Part shown: in pieces, positions 27,700 to 34,441 of the stretch
Position numbering within the stretch: the stretch's first letter is position 1
How the letters are laid out: each line of letters begins with the position of its first letter
From: a virus
Strand: one strand, 5' to 3'
Virus record (IMG/VR): IMGVR_UViG_3300042556_001594
Location: 1 to 34,441 of that record
DNA length: 34,441 nt
The notes under the pieces: model-generated
Databases searched by the model: none
The model's input: only the letters and a program-made list of their open reading frames with translations
Told to the model about the DNA's origin: nothing
Position numbers and translations under genes: made by a program

Positions 27700-29291
27700 T
27701 GGCCCGCGAATCCGTCGAACGCCTTTGCAAGCGCATCAGCAGCGCCCGCGCCGTCAAAGAGGACTGGCGCTCGATCCTGTCGGACGCCTACGAATACGCG
27801 CAGCCGAACCGCAACCTGTACAAGACCGGCGGCGGCAAGAACTACGTCCAGACACAGGGCCAGCGGAAAGTCGATCGCGTCTTCGACAGCACGGCGATCA
27901 GCTCGACGATGAGCTTTGCCAACCGCATCCAGTCCGACCTCATGCCGCCGTTCCAGCGGTGGGTGAAGCTGACCGCCGGGCCCGCCATGCCGGAGCAATT
28001 CCGCGACCAGGCCAACGCGCTGCTCGAGATCGTCAACGAACAACTGTTCAGCGTCCTGCAGGCTTCTAACTTCGACACGGCCATCAACGAATTCCTGATG
28101 GACCTTGCAATCGGAACGGGGGTGATGTTCGTCCTTGAGGGTGACGTGACCAAGCCGGTGATGTTCGCGCCGATCTCGACCGCGTTCGTCATGCTGGAAG
28201 AGGGCGCTTGGGGCGACATCTGCGGCATCATGTGGGATCAGAAAGTGATGCTGGCCCACATCGAAGAGACATGGCCCGACGTCGAGAACATGCCGACGGA
28301 ATGGGCGCAGATGCTCGAGAATGATCCGACCGTCGAGGTTGACCTGATCTCCTGCGCCTACAAAGACCCCAAGTCGGGCGTCTGGTATTACGAGGTGATT
28401 TACGAAAAGGACAAGGCGCGCATCGTCGAGCGCGAATACGAATCGCAGCCGGTCATCGCCACGCGCTGGCTCAAGCTGCCGGGCGAGGTGTTCGGTCGCG
28501 GCCCGGTCATCCAGGCGCTGCCCGACATCAAGACGATCAACAAGCTGCGCGAGCTGGTGCTGAAGAACGCCGCGCTGCAGGTCGCCGGCGTTTATACCGG
28601 CGTCAACGATGGCGTATTTAATCCCAACACCGCCGTGATCCGCCCCGGTGGCGTGATCCCCGTTGCGTCCAATGGTGGCTCGCGCGGCCCGTCGCTGATG
28701 CCGCTCGACCGCACGGGCGCCATCGACATCGCCGGCATGGAGTGGGACGCGCTGCAGACCAGCATCCGGCAAATGCTGTTCGACGACCGCCTGCCGCCGG
28801 AGACCGGCGCGGTTCGCAGCGCAACGGAAATCGTCGAGCGCGTGAAGGAACTGGCGAAGGACATTGGCGCTCCGTTCGGCCGCCTCATGTCGGAACTGAT
28901 CTCGCCGCTTGTGCAGCGCGTGCTGGCGATCATGGACGCCCGCGGCCTGCTGCCGCAGAAGCTGAAAGTCGATGGCCTGGCAATTCAGGTTCAGGTGATT
29001 TCGCCGCTCGCGCAGATCCAGAACATCAACGACGTGGAAAGCGTCGTCCGCTGGCTCTCGCTGATGGCCGCATCGCTTGGCCCGCAGGTGTCGATGCTGT
29101 CGGCGAAGATGGAAGACATTGGCCCGTGGTTCGGCGAGAAGCTGGGCGTGCCGACAAAGCTGATCCGTCCCATGAAGGAACGCGCCGAGCTGAAGGCAAT
29201 GGCCGGTGCGATGGCGGCAGAACAGGTGAAGGCGCAACAGGCGGCAGCAATTCCCGCCAACGCAAACGCAGCGCCGCGCATCGCGGCATAG
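27699..29291 (+). CDS. Portal protein (head-tail connector, podovirus type)
   Basis: 530 residues from the ATG at 27699 (TGATG). The order matches T7-like head-tail connectors of about 530-560 residues: early W-R-S-I-L-S-D-A-Y-E-Y-A-Q-P near 24-37; F-D-S-T-A-I-S-S-T-M-S-F-A-N-R-I-Q-S-D-L near 61-80; then F-L-M-D-L-A-I-G-T-G-V-M-F-V. The later T-G-A-V-R-S-A-T-E-I-V-E-R segment around 367-379 belongs to the long wing helix region. It forms the dodecameric portal through which DNA is packed and ejected. Confidence 0.9.
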   Translation: MARESVERLCKRISSARAVKEDWRSILSDAYEYAQPNRNLYKTGGGKNYVQTQGQRKVDRVFDSTAISSTMSFANRIQSDLMPPFQRWVKLTAGPAMPEQFRDQANALLEIVNEQLFSVLQASNFDTAINEFLMDLAIGTGVMFVLEGDVTKPVMFAPISTAFVMLEEGAWGDICGIMWDQKVMLAHIEETWPDVENMPTEWAQMLENDPTVEVDLISCAYKDPKSGVWYYEVIYEKDKARIVEREYESQPVIATRWLKLPGEVFGRGPVIQALPDIKTINKLRELVLKNAALQVAGVYTGVNDGVFNPNTAVIRPGGVIPVASNGGSRGPSLMPLDRTGAIDIAGMEWDALQTSIRQMLFDDRLPPETGAVRSATEIVERVKELAKDIGAPFGRLMSELISPLVQRVLAIMDARGLLPQKLKVDGLAIQVQVISPLAQIQNINDVESVVRWLSLMAASLGPQVSMLSAKMEDIGPWFGEKLGVPTKLIRPMKERAELKAMAGAMAAEQVKAQQAAAIPANANAAPRIAA

Positions 29292-29301
29292 GAGCGACAC
29301 T

Positions 29302-29664
29302 TTGAGCGACAAGACACTGACCGATTACCTGACCGGCGGATGGGCCGGGCTCAACAGTGATGCCGCAACGCAGGCGGCTAACACCGAGAACGCCCACGAG
29401 CAATGGCTGATGGCATCGCGCATCGCCAAGCCGTTCATCGGTCGCGAGGGGCAGGAGGCGTTGCAGCTTCTTGCCGAGCGCACGACCGAGAATACGACGT
29501 GGGATCCTGACCTTGGCCCGAACGCGGTCAACAACGGGTTTTTCCGCGAGGGCCAAAACAGCATCGTCCGATTCATCCGGCAGTGCATTGCGAAGGCGCA
29601 GGAAGGTCCGCCGGGCGATCCTGGCAAGGCCGCGCCGCCGCGCAAGCCGAGAAAGCGCGCATGA
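29302..29664 (+). CDS. Hypothetical protein next to portal
   Basis: 120 residues from a TTG at 29302 with AGGAG about 8 nt upstream; no ATG or GTG fits as well. Contains H-E-Q-W-L-M-A-S-R-I-A-K-P-F-I-G-R-E-G-Q-E-A-L-Q-L-L near 32-57 and F-F-R-E-G-Q-N-S-I-V-R-F-I near 80-92. Basic C terminus. Conserved-looking head-cluster gene of unknown role. Confidence 0.65.
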   Translation: MSDKTLTDYLTGGWAGLNSDAATQAANTENAHEQWLMASRIAKPFIGREGQEALQLLAERTTENTTWDPDLGPNAVNNGFFREGQNSIVRFIRQCIAKAQEGPPGDPGKAAPPRKPRKRA

Positions 29665-29879
29665 CCGGCGAAAGCACGGGGCTGCACCATCTGGCCGAGG
29701 CGATCATCGCGCCGGACGTTGGCATTCCCGAGTTGTTCGCAGCCATTCATCAGAAATGCGCGGTCGAAGGTGTCAAGCCCAACGGGACGCTGAAGGCGAT
29801 CCTTGCCGAATTTGACCGCGAAAAGCCCGACATCATCGCGTGGTGGGCGCGCGTGAAAGCGAAGAGAGACAGACGATGA
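29661..29879 (+). CDS. Hypothetical protein before scaffold
   Basis: 72 residues from the ATG at 29661 (ATGA). Helical: H-L-A-E-A-I-I-A-P-D-V-G-I-P-E-L-F-A-A-I, with a basic C terminus R-V-K-A-K-R-D-R-R. Coupled on both sides by ATGA. No family recognised. Confidence 0.6.
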   Translation: MTGESTGLHHLAEAIIAPDVGIPELFAAIHQKCAVEGVKPNGTLKAILAEFDREKPDIIAWWARVKAKRDRR

Positions 29880-30787
29880 GCGACACACCAGCACCCGCAA
29901 CGCCTGCCGCCCCTTCCCCCGCGGCTCCGGCGCCAGCAGCCGCCCCTACGGCTGCGCCTGCGACACCGCCAGCAGCGCCCGCATCCTCCCCGGACGGCCT
30001 GCTGGCGGCTGCGGTTGCTGCGAAGCCCGCCGCGCCTGCCGCTGACCCGGCCGCACCCGCGCCGGCCGCTGCCGCCGAACGTCCGGCCGACGTGCCGGAG
30101 CAATTCTGGGACGCCACGAAAGGCCAGATCCGCACCGACGCGCTTACCAAGGCGTGGAAGGATTCGCGCGAGCACATCAAGCAGCTATCCGCTGACCGCA
30201 CCGTGCCGGAAAGCCACGACAAATACGCTTTCACCAAGCCCGAGGCGCTGAAACGCGAGATCCCCGGCGACGATCCGGCGCTTGGTCTGTTCCGCAAGGC
30301 AGCGCACGCGGCGGGCCTGTCGCAGACGCAATTCGACAAGCTGGCTGGCAACTTCCTGATGGGCGTCGATGCCATGGTGCCGCCCGCGCTCGACCTCGCC
30401 GCCGAAAAGGCGAAGCTGGGTCCGAACGCCGATGCGGTCATCAACCAGGTCGTGGCTTGGGGCGACAAGATGATCAAGGATGGCGTGTGGTCGAAGGACG
30501 AATATGACGAGATCATCGTCATGGGCTCGACCGCGCTCGGCCTGTCGGCACTGCACAAGGCCGCGGTGCGCTACGGCGAGAAACCAATCCCGCTGACCGG
30601 CGCCACGATCGAGGGCCTGCCTTCGAAAGAGGAGCTTTACGCGATGAAGGGCACCGACAAATACCGGGCCGATCCGGCGGAGCGTGCGCGCGTCGAGGCG
30701 CTGTTTGAGAAGGTGTTTGGCACCGACCCGGCGGGCACGTCGGAACCGGGCCTCGGCGTCGGATCTCCCATCCGGCGGTCGGCATGA
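29876..30787 (+). CDS. Capsid assembly scaffolding protein
   Basis: 303 residues, ATGA overlap. The first 65 residues are a Pro/Ala repeat region. The rest is helical and charged, with D-V-P-E-Q-F-W-D near 72-79, and ends in a Pro/Gly tail. Length, composition and place between portal and capsid match T7 gp9 (307 residues), which guides procapsid assembly and is then lost. The low-complexity N terminus is longer than in T7. Confidence 0.8.
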   Translation: MSDTPAPATPAAPSPAAPAPAAAPTAAPATPPAAPASSPDGLLAAAVAAKPAAPAADPAAPAPAAAAERPADVPEQFWDATKGQIRTDALTKAWKDSREHIKQLSADRTVPESHDKYAFTKPEALKREIPGDDPALGLFRKAAHAAGLSQTQFDKLAGNFLMGVDAMVPPALDLAAEKAKLGPNADAVINQVVAWGDKMIKDGVWSKDEYDEIIVMGSTALGLSALHKAAVRYGEKPIPLTGATIEGLPSKEELYAMKGTDKYRADPAERARVEALFEKVFGTDPAGTSEPGLGVGSPIRRSA

Positions 30788-31146
30788 TGCGCCGCGCGGC
30801 TGCTCTCGTGGTGGCCGCGCTGCTGGGCGGCTGCACCGTGCTGACGGTGGACACCGATCTCGAGAAGCTGCAGGGCAAGGCGGTTGTCGTGTATTTCGGC
30901 AACCAGGCTGACATCGCCAGCATGTGCGCGGATTGGGGCCTGCCCGGTTCGGCGGCCTGCGTGGCGATGGCGACCAGCCCGGCCGAGCGCACGCGGATGC
31001 TGCACAAATACACGCAGCACATGATGGAATTCGGGCTCGACTGCGTAATTCTCGCGCCGCCGTCGCCCGAGGCGTTGATGCACGAACTGACCATCTGCGC
31101 CAACCAGCCGAGTTGGTATTGGAACAAGGCCGATCCGAAGGCTTGA
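30784..31146 (+). CDS. Small lipoprotein inside the head gene cluster
   Basis: 120 residues. Signal peptide with lipobox: M-M-R-R, hydrophobic A-A-L-V-V-A-A-L-L, then L-G-G-C with Cys17 as the lipid attachment site. The mature part has four cysteines (in S-M-C-A, A-A-C-V, D-C-V and I-C-A) that could form two disulfides. Start overlaps the scaffold stop. A lipoprotein between scaffold and capsid is unusual. It may be a moron gene, for example for superinfection exclusion, or an unrecognised outer-membrane spanin. Confidence 0.7.
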   Translation: MMRRAAALVVAALLGGCTVLTVDTDLEKLQGKAVVVYFGNQADIASMCADWGLPGSAACVAMATSPAERTRMLHKYTQHMMEFGLDCVILAPPSPEALMHELTICANQPSWYWNKADPKA

Positions 31147-31302
31147 CACAACCCCTAGTGTCTGCGTAGTCTCCCGGCACTAGCACGCAGCGGCCCCATT
31201 CGAGGCAGCGCCTATCCGGGCACCCCCCCCCCGGACCCGCCCCTCCCCGGCCTACCGCCTGACGGCTTGAAAGCAAACCCTTTCAACTGTTGAGGCGACA
31301 TC
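31147..31302 (+). promoter_or_regulatory. Capsid leader with candidate promoter and hairpins
   Basis: The 156-bp gap before the capsid gene is the largest within the virion genes. TTGACA at 31143-31148 is a perfect -35 box, with TAGTCT at 31167-31172 (spacing 18) as a weak -10. CTAGTG/CACTAG (31155-31160, 31178-31183) and CTGCGT/ACGCAG (31162-31167, 31185-31190) interleave. TCCGGG/CCCGGA (31215-31220, 31230-31235) encloses a run of ten C (31223-31232). Probably boosts capsid expression. Ribosome site GAGG about 9 nt before the ATG. Confidence 0.5.
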
Positions 31303-32151
31303 ATGTCGAACACTCTCTCCGCCGCTGCAATTGCCAGCTTTGACGCTGAAGTCAAGCACGCCTATCAGGGCGCCGGCAAACTCCGCCCGACCGTCCGGCT
31401 TCGCACCGGCATCGTCGGCAGCACCCACCGCTTCCCGAATATGGGCAAGGGCACCGCGACCGTCCGCGTTCCGCAGACCGACGTCGTGCCGATGAACATC
31501 GCGCACACCAACCAGACCGCCACGCTGGAGGACTGGAACGCGCCCGAATACACCGACATTTTCCAGCAGGCCAAGGTCAACTTCGACGAGCAGTCGGAAC
31601 TGGCCAAGACCATCGCCGGGGCCATCGGCCGCCGCGAGGATCAGTTGATCCTTGACGCGCTCGACGCCGCCAGCACCACGCTGACCGTCAGCGATGACAT
31701 CGGTGGCACGAACACGGGCATGAACACGGCCAAGCTGCGCCGCGCCAAAAAGCTTCTCGACGACCAGGGCGTCGAATCCGGCAAGGGCACGCGCTCCTTC
31801 GTGATCAGCGCCGAGGGCCTTGAACAGCTTCTCGGCACGACCGAGGCCACGTCGTCCGACTTCGCGATGGTCAAATCGCTGGTCGATGGCGAAATCAGCT
31901 ACTGGCTGGGCTTCGACTTCACGATGATCGAAACCCGAAGCGAGGGCGGCCTGCCGAAAGTCTCGACGGCGCGCACCTCCTACGCCTATGCGAAGTCGGC
32001 CATCGGCCTTGCCGTCGGCATCGATTTCCGCACCGAAGTGAACTACATCCCGCACAAGACGAGCTGGCTGGCGAACGGCCTGTTTAGCGCGGGCAGCGTT
32101 GCCATCGACGCGCTGGGCATCGTTGAAGTCGCCACCGTCGAAGTCGCCTGA
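31303..32151 (+). CDS. Major capsid protein
   Basis: 282 residues, no signal peptide, strong place after scaffold and leader. The order of segments (N-terminal helix S-F-D-A-E-V-K-H-A-Y-Q-G; R-F-P-N-M-G-K-G near 43-50; the D-E-Q-S-E-L-A-K-T-I-A-G-A-I-G-R-R-E-D-Q-L-I-L-D-A-L spine helix near 95-120; A-K-L-R-R-A-K-K-L-L) fits HK97-fold capsids of the short podovirus type. It forms the icosahedral shell on the scaffold. Confidence 0.88.
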   Translation: MSNTLSAAAIASFDAEVKHAYQGAGKLRPTVRLRTGIVGSTHRFPNMGKGTATVRVPQTDVVPMNIAHTNQTATLEDWNAPEYTDIFQQAKVNFDEQSELAKTIAGAIGRREDQLILDALDAASTTLTVSDDIGGTNTGMNTAKLRRAKKLLDDQGVESGKGTRSFVISAEGLEQLLGTTEATSSDFAMVKSLVDGEISYWLGFDFTMIETRSEGGLPKVSTARTSYAYAKSAIGLAVGIDFRTEVNYIPHKTSWLANGLFSAGSVAIDALGIVEVATVEVA

Positions 32152-32172
32152 TCGGCGGAAAGGGAAACCACC

Positions 32173-32766
32173 ATGGCTCTCGACCTCACGAAGATTGACC
32201 CGACCGGCTCCGGCTCGAAGGGCGCGATCAAGATCATCACCTACGGCCCCGTCAGCGACACGCTGGCGACCATCGAAGGTGCCAACTACTTCCAGTCGCT
32301 GGCTTCGCTGCTCAAGACCGGCGACATCATGTACGTGGACGCCTCAAACGGCCAGGCTCAATACCGCCTGACCGTCAGCGGCACCACCGTCACGCTGGTC
32401 GGCCTGCTGGAAAGCGAAAGCTTCACGCAGGAGCTGCAGATCGACGACATCAGCCTGACGATGGGCGCGGCCTTCCGCATCCCCTTCGCCGGCACTGTCA
32501 CGGGCGTTGCCTCCCTGCTCGCGAACATTCGCGGGTCAGGCGCCAGCACCACGCTGCAGGCGTTCTACAACGGCACGGCGATCCCGACCGCCTCGACGAT
32601 CCACACCACGGCGGATGCGGCTTATGCGCAATCCGTCGTGTCGAACCTGTCGCTCGCAGTCACCGCGGGCGGCGTGCTTTCCGTGGTCAGCGACGGCGGC
32701 GCAACGGGCGGCATCAACGGCGGCCAGGTGCCGGCGACGTTCAGCTTTACAATCCGCCGTTCCTGA
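32173..32766 (+). CDS. Capsid decoration/head fibre-like protein
   Basis: 197 residues, GGAAAGGGA before the ATG. Beta-rich: residues 10-90 repeat hydrophobic strands (I-I-T-Y-G-P-V, L-T-V-S-G-T-T-V-T-L-V-G-L-L), and 95-197 look like an adhesin-like sandwich (R-I-P-F-A-G-T-V-T-G-V-A-S-L-L...T-F-S-F-T-I-R-R). Position right after the capsid gene and before a terminator suggests a decoration or head-fibre protein. Not matched to a named family. Confidence 0.6.
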   Translation: MALDLTKIDPTGSGSKGAIKIITYGPVSDTLATIEGANYFQSLASLLKTGDIMYVDASNGQAQYRLTVSGTTVTLVGLLESESFTQELQIDDISLTMGAAFRIPFAGTVTGVASLLANIRGSGASTTLQAFYNGTAIPTASTIHTTADAAYAQSVVSNLSLAVTAGGVLSVVSDGGATGGINGGQVPATFSFTIRRS

Positions 32767-32792
32767 GTCGCTCCGGGCATCGGTCGATACTG

Positions 32793-32830
32793 GCCCGCCG
32801 CTTCGGGAAACCGGGCGGCGGGCTTTTGTT
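32793..32830 (+). terminator. Rho-independent terminator after head genes
   Basis: GCCCGCCGC (32793-32801) pairs fully with GCGGCGGGC (32815-32823), a 9-bp GC stem with 13-nt loop, followed by TTTTGTTT. The clearest terminator in the window. It separates capsid and decoration transcription from tail genes, probably with partial read-through. Confidence 0.9.
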
Positions 32831-32842
32831 TGAAAGGGTCAC

Positions 32843-33403
32843 ATGTCCGCAGTCCCGCCCTATCCCTATCGGCACGCCGGAACGCTGATCGTCATCGGCG
32901 GCGACCCCGGCCGCCCGGAAGACGTGGTGATGGCGCGCCAGATGCGGCCCCACGCCCGCGTCATGTGCATCAACAGCGCGGCCAAGCGGTTCCCCGGCGA
33001 CTTCATCGCGAGCGGCCATGTCGACGAACTGGCCGGATGGCGTGCCGACCAGGCGCGCATCAATTCAAAGCCTTTCACCGTGCATAGCGCGAAGTGGACG
33101 CGCCGCATGACAAACCCGGCGGATTATCCGTTTGTGGATTACTTCTGGCCCGGCTGCGTGTCGGAGGCGACGAGCACCTTCTGCGGCGTGCGCATCGGCC
33201 AAAAGATGTGCTTTGACGAAATCATCGTGTGCTGCGCGCCGCTGGATGAAACCTTCGACCTGATCCACGGCAAGACGCAGGCTGACGTGCACCGCGTCAA
33301 GCTGGCCGAAGAGGCGCGCACCTATCCGAATGTCACGGCCATGAGCGGCTATCCGCGCCGCATCCTTGGCGCACCACGGGAGCTTGTCCATGGCGCTGTC
33401 TGA
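32843..33403 (+). CDS. Rossmann-like protein (DUF115-like), unknown
   Basis: 186 residues, AAAGGG before the ATG. Starts with a strand and glycine loop (L-I-V-I-G-G-D-P-G-R-P-E-D), then A-R-V-M-C-I-N-S-A, T-V-H-S-A-K-W and C-V-S-E-A-T-S-T-F-C-G-V-R-I-G...D-E-I-I-V-C-C-A-P-L-D. This order is like the DUF115/sugar-nucleotide Rossmann proteins, which have G-x-P near the N terminus and a G-S-S-A-x-x-A motif before a final strand. Similar genes lie between head and tail genes in other phages without known role. Overlaps the next gene by 14 bp. Confidence 0.6.
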   Translation: MSAVPPYPYRHAGTLIVIGGDPGRPEDVVMARQMRPHARVMCINSAAKRFPGDFIASGHVDELAGWRADQARINSKPFTVHSAKWTRRMTNPADYPFVDYFWPGCVSEATSTFCGVRIGQKMCFDEIIVCCAPLDETFDLIHGKTQADVHRVKLAEEARTYPNVTAMSGYPRRILGAPRELVHGAV

Positions 33404-34004
33404 CGTAGGCGTCTGCAACCGCGCGCTGCTGCGCATCGGCCTTGCGCCGATCTCATCGCTGGCTGACGGCAGCGACCGCGCGACCACCTGCCAGTCGCTG
33501 TACGAGGACACCAAGATGGGTTGCCTGTCGATGTACGACTGGCGCTTCACGCTGCGCAAGGTGCAGCTCGCCCGGCTGGTGACGACGCCCGTCAATGCAT
33601 GGCGCTATGCCTACCAGCTTCCGACCAACCGCATCAGCGGCCCGCGGGCGATCTACAACTCGACCAGCGTGGGGGTGCAGCCGATCATCGGCGGCTTCGA
33701 GATCTTTGGCGCGCAGGTGTTCACGGATGAAACCGTATTGGTGGCGGACTATCAGGAAAACGTGGCAGAGGCCGACTGGCCGCCCTATTTCACGCCGCTT
33801 GTCGTCTATGCGATGGCCGCCGCGCTGGCGCCGACGCTCACCGACCGCGAAGACCTGACGGTGGAATATCACGCCCGCGCATGGGGAACCCCGCAGGAGA
33901 GTTTCCGGGGCGGCTGGTTCTCCCAGGCTGCGATGCGCGACAGCTTTAGCAACCCGGCGGGCGCGTTTGACACGTCGGAATTCGTCGATGCGCGGTTTTC
34001 CTGA
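33390..34004 (+). CDS. Tail tubular protein A-like (head-tail adaptor)
   Basis: 204 residues from the ATG at 33390 with GGGAG 7 nt upstream, close to T7 gp11 (196). Family-like segments: A-L-L-R-I-G-L-A-P-I-S-S-L-A-D-G-S near 14-30, Y-D-W-R-F-T-L-R-K near 51-59, W-R-Y-A-Y-Q-L-P near 73-80, and L-V-V-Y-A-M-A-A-A-L-A near 140-150. Forms the ring between portal and nozzle. Stop overlaps the nozzle start (ATGA). Confidence 0.85.
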   Translation: MALSDVGVCNRALLRIGLAPISSLADGSDRATTCQSLYEDTKMGCLSMYDWRFTLRKVQLARLVTTPVNAWRYAYQLPTNRISGPRAIYNSTSVGVQPIIGGFEIFGAQVFTDETVLVADYQENVAEADWPPYFTPLVVYAMAAALAPTLTDREDLTVEYHARAWGTPQESFRGGWFSQAAMRDSFSNPAGAFDTSEFVDARFS

Positions 34005-34441
34005 TGGCGCGCGTCCACCGCATCCAGACCAACTTTTCGGCCGGCGAGCTTGACCGCAACCTGCGGGCGCGCACGGACCTGCGCTATTACTATTCAGGCG
34101 CGGGCAAGCTGCGCAATGTGCTGGTGAAGCCGCAGGGCGGCGCGGCACGCCGTCCGGGCCTGCAATACATCGACACGGTGCCCTTCCAGATCACGCGCGT
34201 GTCGAGCGGCGTGACCGCGACCGCGCCCAACGGCGGCACGGCGAACAACGCGAACGACGACAGTGAATCGACCGTGACGCTGACCACGGCGGGCATTTCG
34301 ACGACAAACCCGTTTGTCATCGTTCACTATGACCTTGGCAGCGCCAAGACCATCCAGTTTGCCGACACGGTGGGGCTCATCGTTGACGGCGGTTCGGGCG
34401 TGTCGAACGAGGTGTTCATCCAGTATTCGACGGATAACATC
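34004..34441 (+). CDS. Tail nozzle / tail tubular protein B-like, 5' part
   Basis: First 146 codons in this window; the unique part is 34004-34265 and the rest duplicates 1-176. The N terminus shows the strong family signature: I-Q-T-N-F-S-A-G-E-L-D near 7-17, R-T-D-L-R-Y-Y-Y-S-G near 23-32, then L-R-N-V-L-V-K-P-Q-G-G-A-A-R-R-P-G near 36-52. Joined to base 1 it gives one 807-residue protein. Confidence 0.88.
   Translation, partial: MARVHRIQTNFSAGELDRNLRARTDLRYYYSGAGKLRNVLVKPQGGAARRPGLQYIDTVPFQITRVSSGVTATAPNGGTANNANDDSESTVTLTTAGISTTNPFVIVHYDLGSAKTIQFADTVGLIVDGGSGVSNEVFIQYSTDNI
34266..34441. repeat. Terminal overlap, copy 2 (circular assembly)
   Basis: Exact copy of bases 1-176. Annotation of this segment duplicates the start of the window, so count it only once. 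Confidence 0.95.

Noticed and set aside
26877-29312. An 811-codon minus-strand frame opposite the glycine-zipper and portal genes
   Set aside because: Same shadow effect. It has low-complexity Arg/His/Gly/Pro composition, and the portal on plus is certain.
31215-31235. Hairpin TCCGGG/CCCGGA as a terminator before the capsid gene
   Set aside because: No T-run follows and the loop is a C tract. It is kept only as part of the leader.
1-34441. Prophage or lysogeny module
   Set aside because: No integrase, excisionase, att-like repeat or CI-type repressor was found. The small ribbon-helix-helix proteins alone do not show lysogeny.

Overview
This window looks like one complete genome of a tailed phage with a podovirus-type (T7-like) virion, assembled as a circle. 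Bases 1-176 recur exactly at 34266-34441, so the unique genome is about 34,265 bp, and the tail gene cut at the right end (34004-34441) continues in frame at base 1. The host is most likely an alphaproteobacterium. The base composition is high in GC, and the phage carries a GapR (DUF2312) homologue, a GcrA-like regulator, a GTA-type three-TM holin and a perfect canonical parS site. No integrase, RNA polymerase, DNA polymerase, primase or tRNA gene was seen.

Layout: two divergent transcription units start from 22957-23102. The leftward unit (22956 down to 12407) has about 25 very tightly packed genes, most joined by ATGA/GTGA/TTGA or TGATG stop-start overlaps. It encodes a C5-methyltransferase-like protein, a RecE/Cas4-like exonuclease and a RecA-like (Sak4-type) ATPase. 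It also encodes an SNF2 helicase next to an N4/N6 DNA methyltransferase, GapR, the large terminase and small unknowns, including several tiny hydrophobic peptides. The rightward unit begins with two small ribbon-helix-helix-like proteins. It continues with a replication block: a DUF1376 protein with an internal iteron-like repeat, a second replication-type protein, and a stand-alone DnaA domain IV. Then come the small terminase and a CtrA/GcrA-like regulator.

The rightward unit goes on into the virion genes: portal, scaffold, lipoprotein, capsid, decoration protein, a rho-independent terminator, a Rossmann-like protein and the tail tubular A-like protein. It wraps through the end of the window into the tail nozzle (tubular B-like) protein, four internal or ejected proteins in the T7 gp14-gp15-gp16 position, and the T7-gp17-type tail fibre. 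A lysis block (TM protein, M15 peptidase, holin) ends head-on against the leftward unit at 12407-12429.

The feature that stands out is a set of elements resembling the alphaproteobacterial cell-cycle machinery. These are GapR, a DnaA domain IV protein, an OmpR/CtrA-type winged helix fused to GcrA/Myb-like helices, two DNA methyltransferases, a ParB-like fold inside an ejected virion protein, and a 16-bp perfect parS palindrome in the next gene. The phage appears to lack its own polymerases, so it probably relies on the host replisome and chromosome-organising proteins. That functional link is inference.
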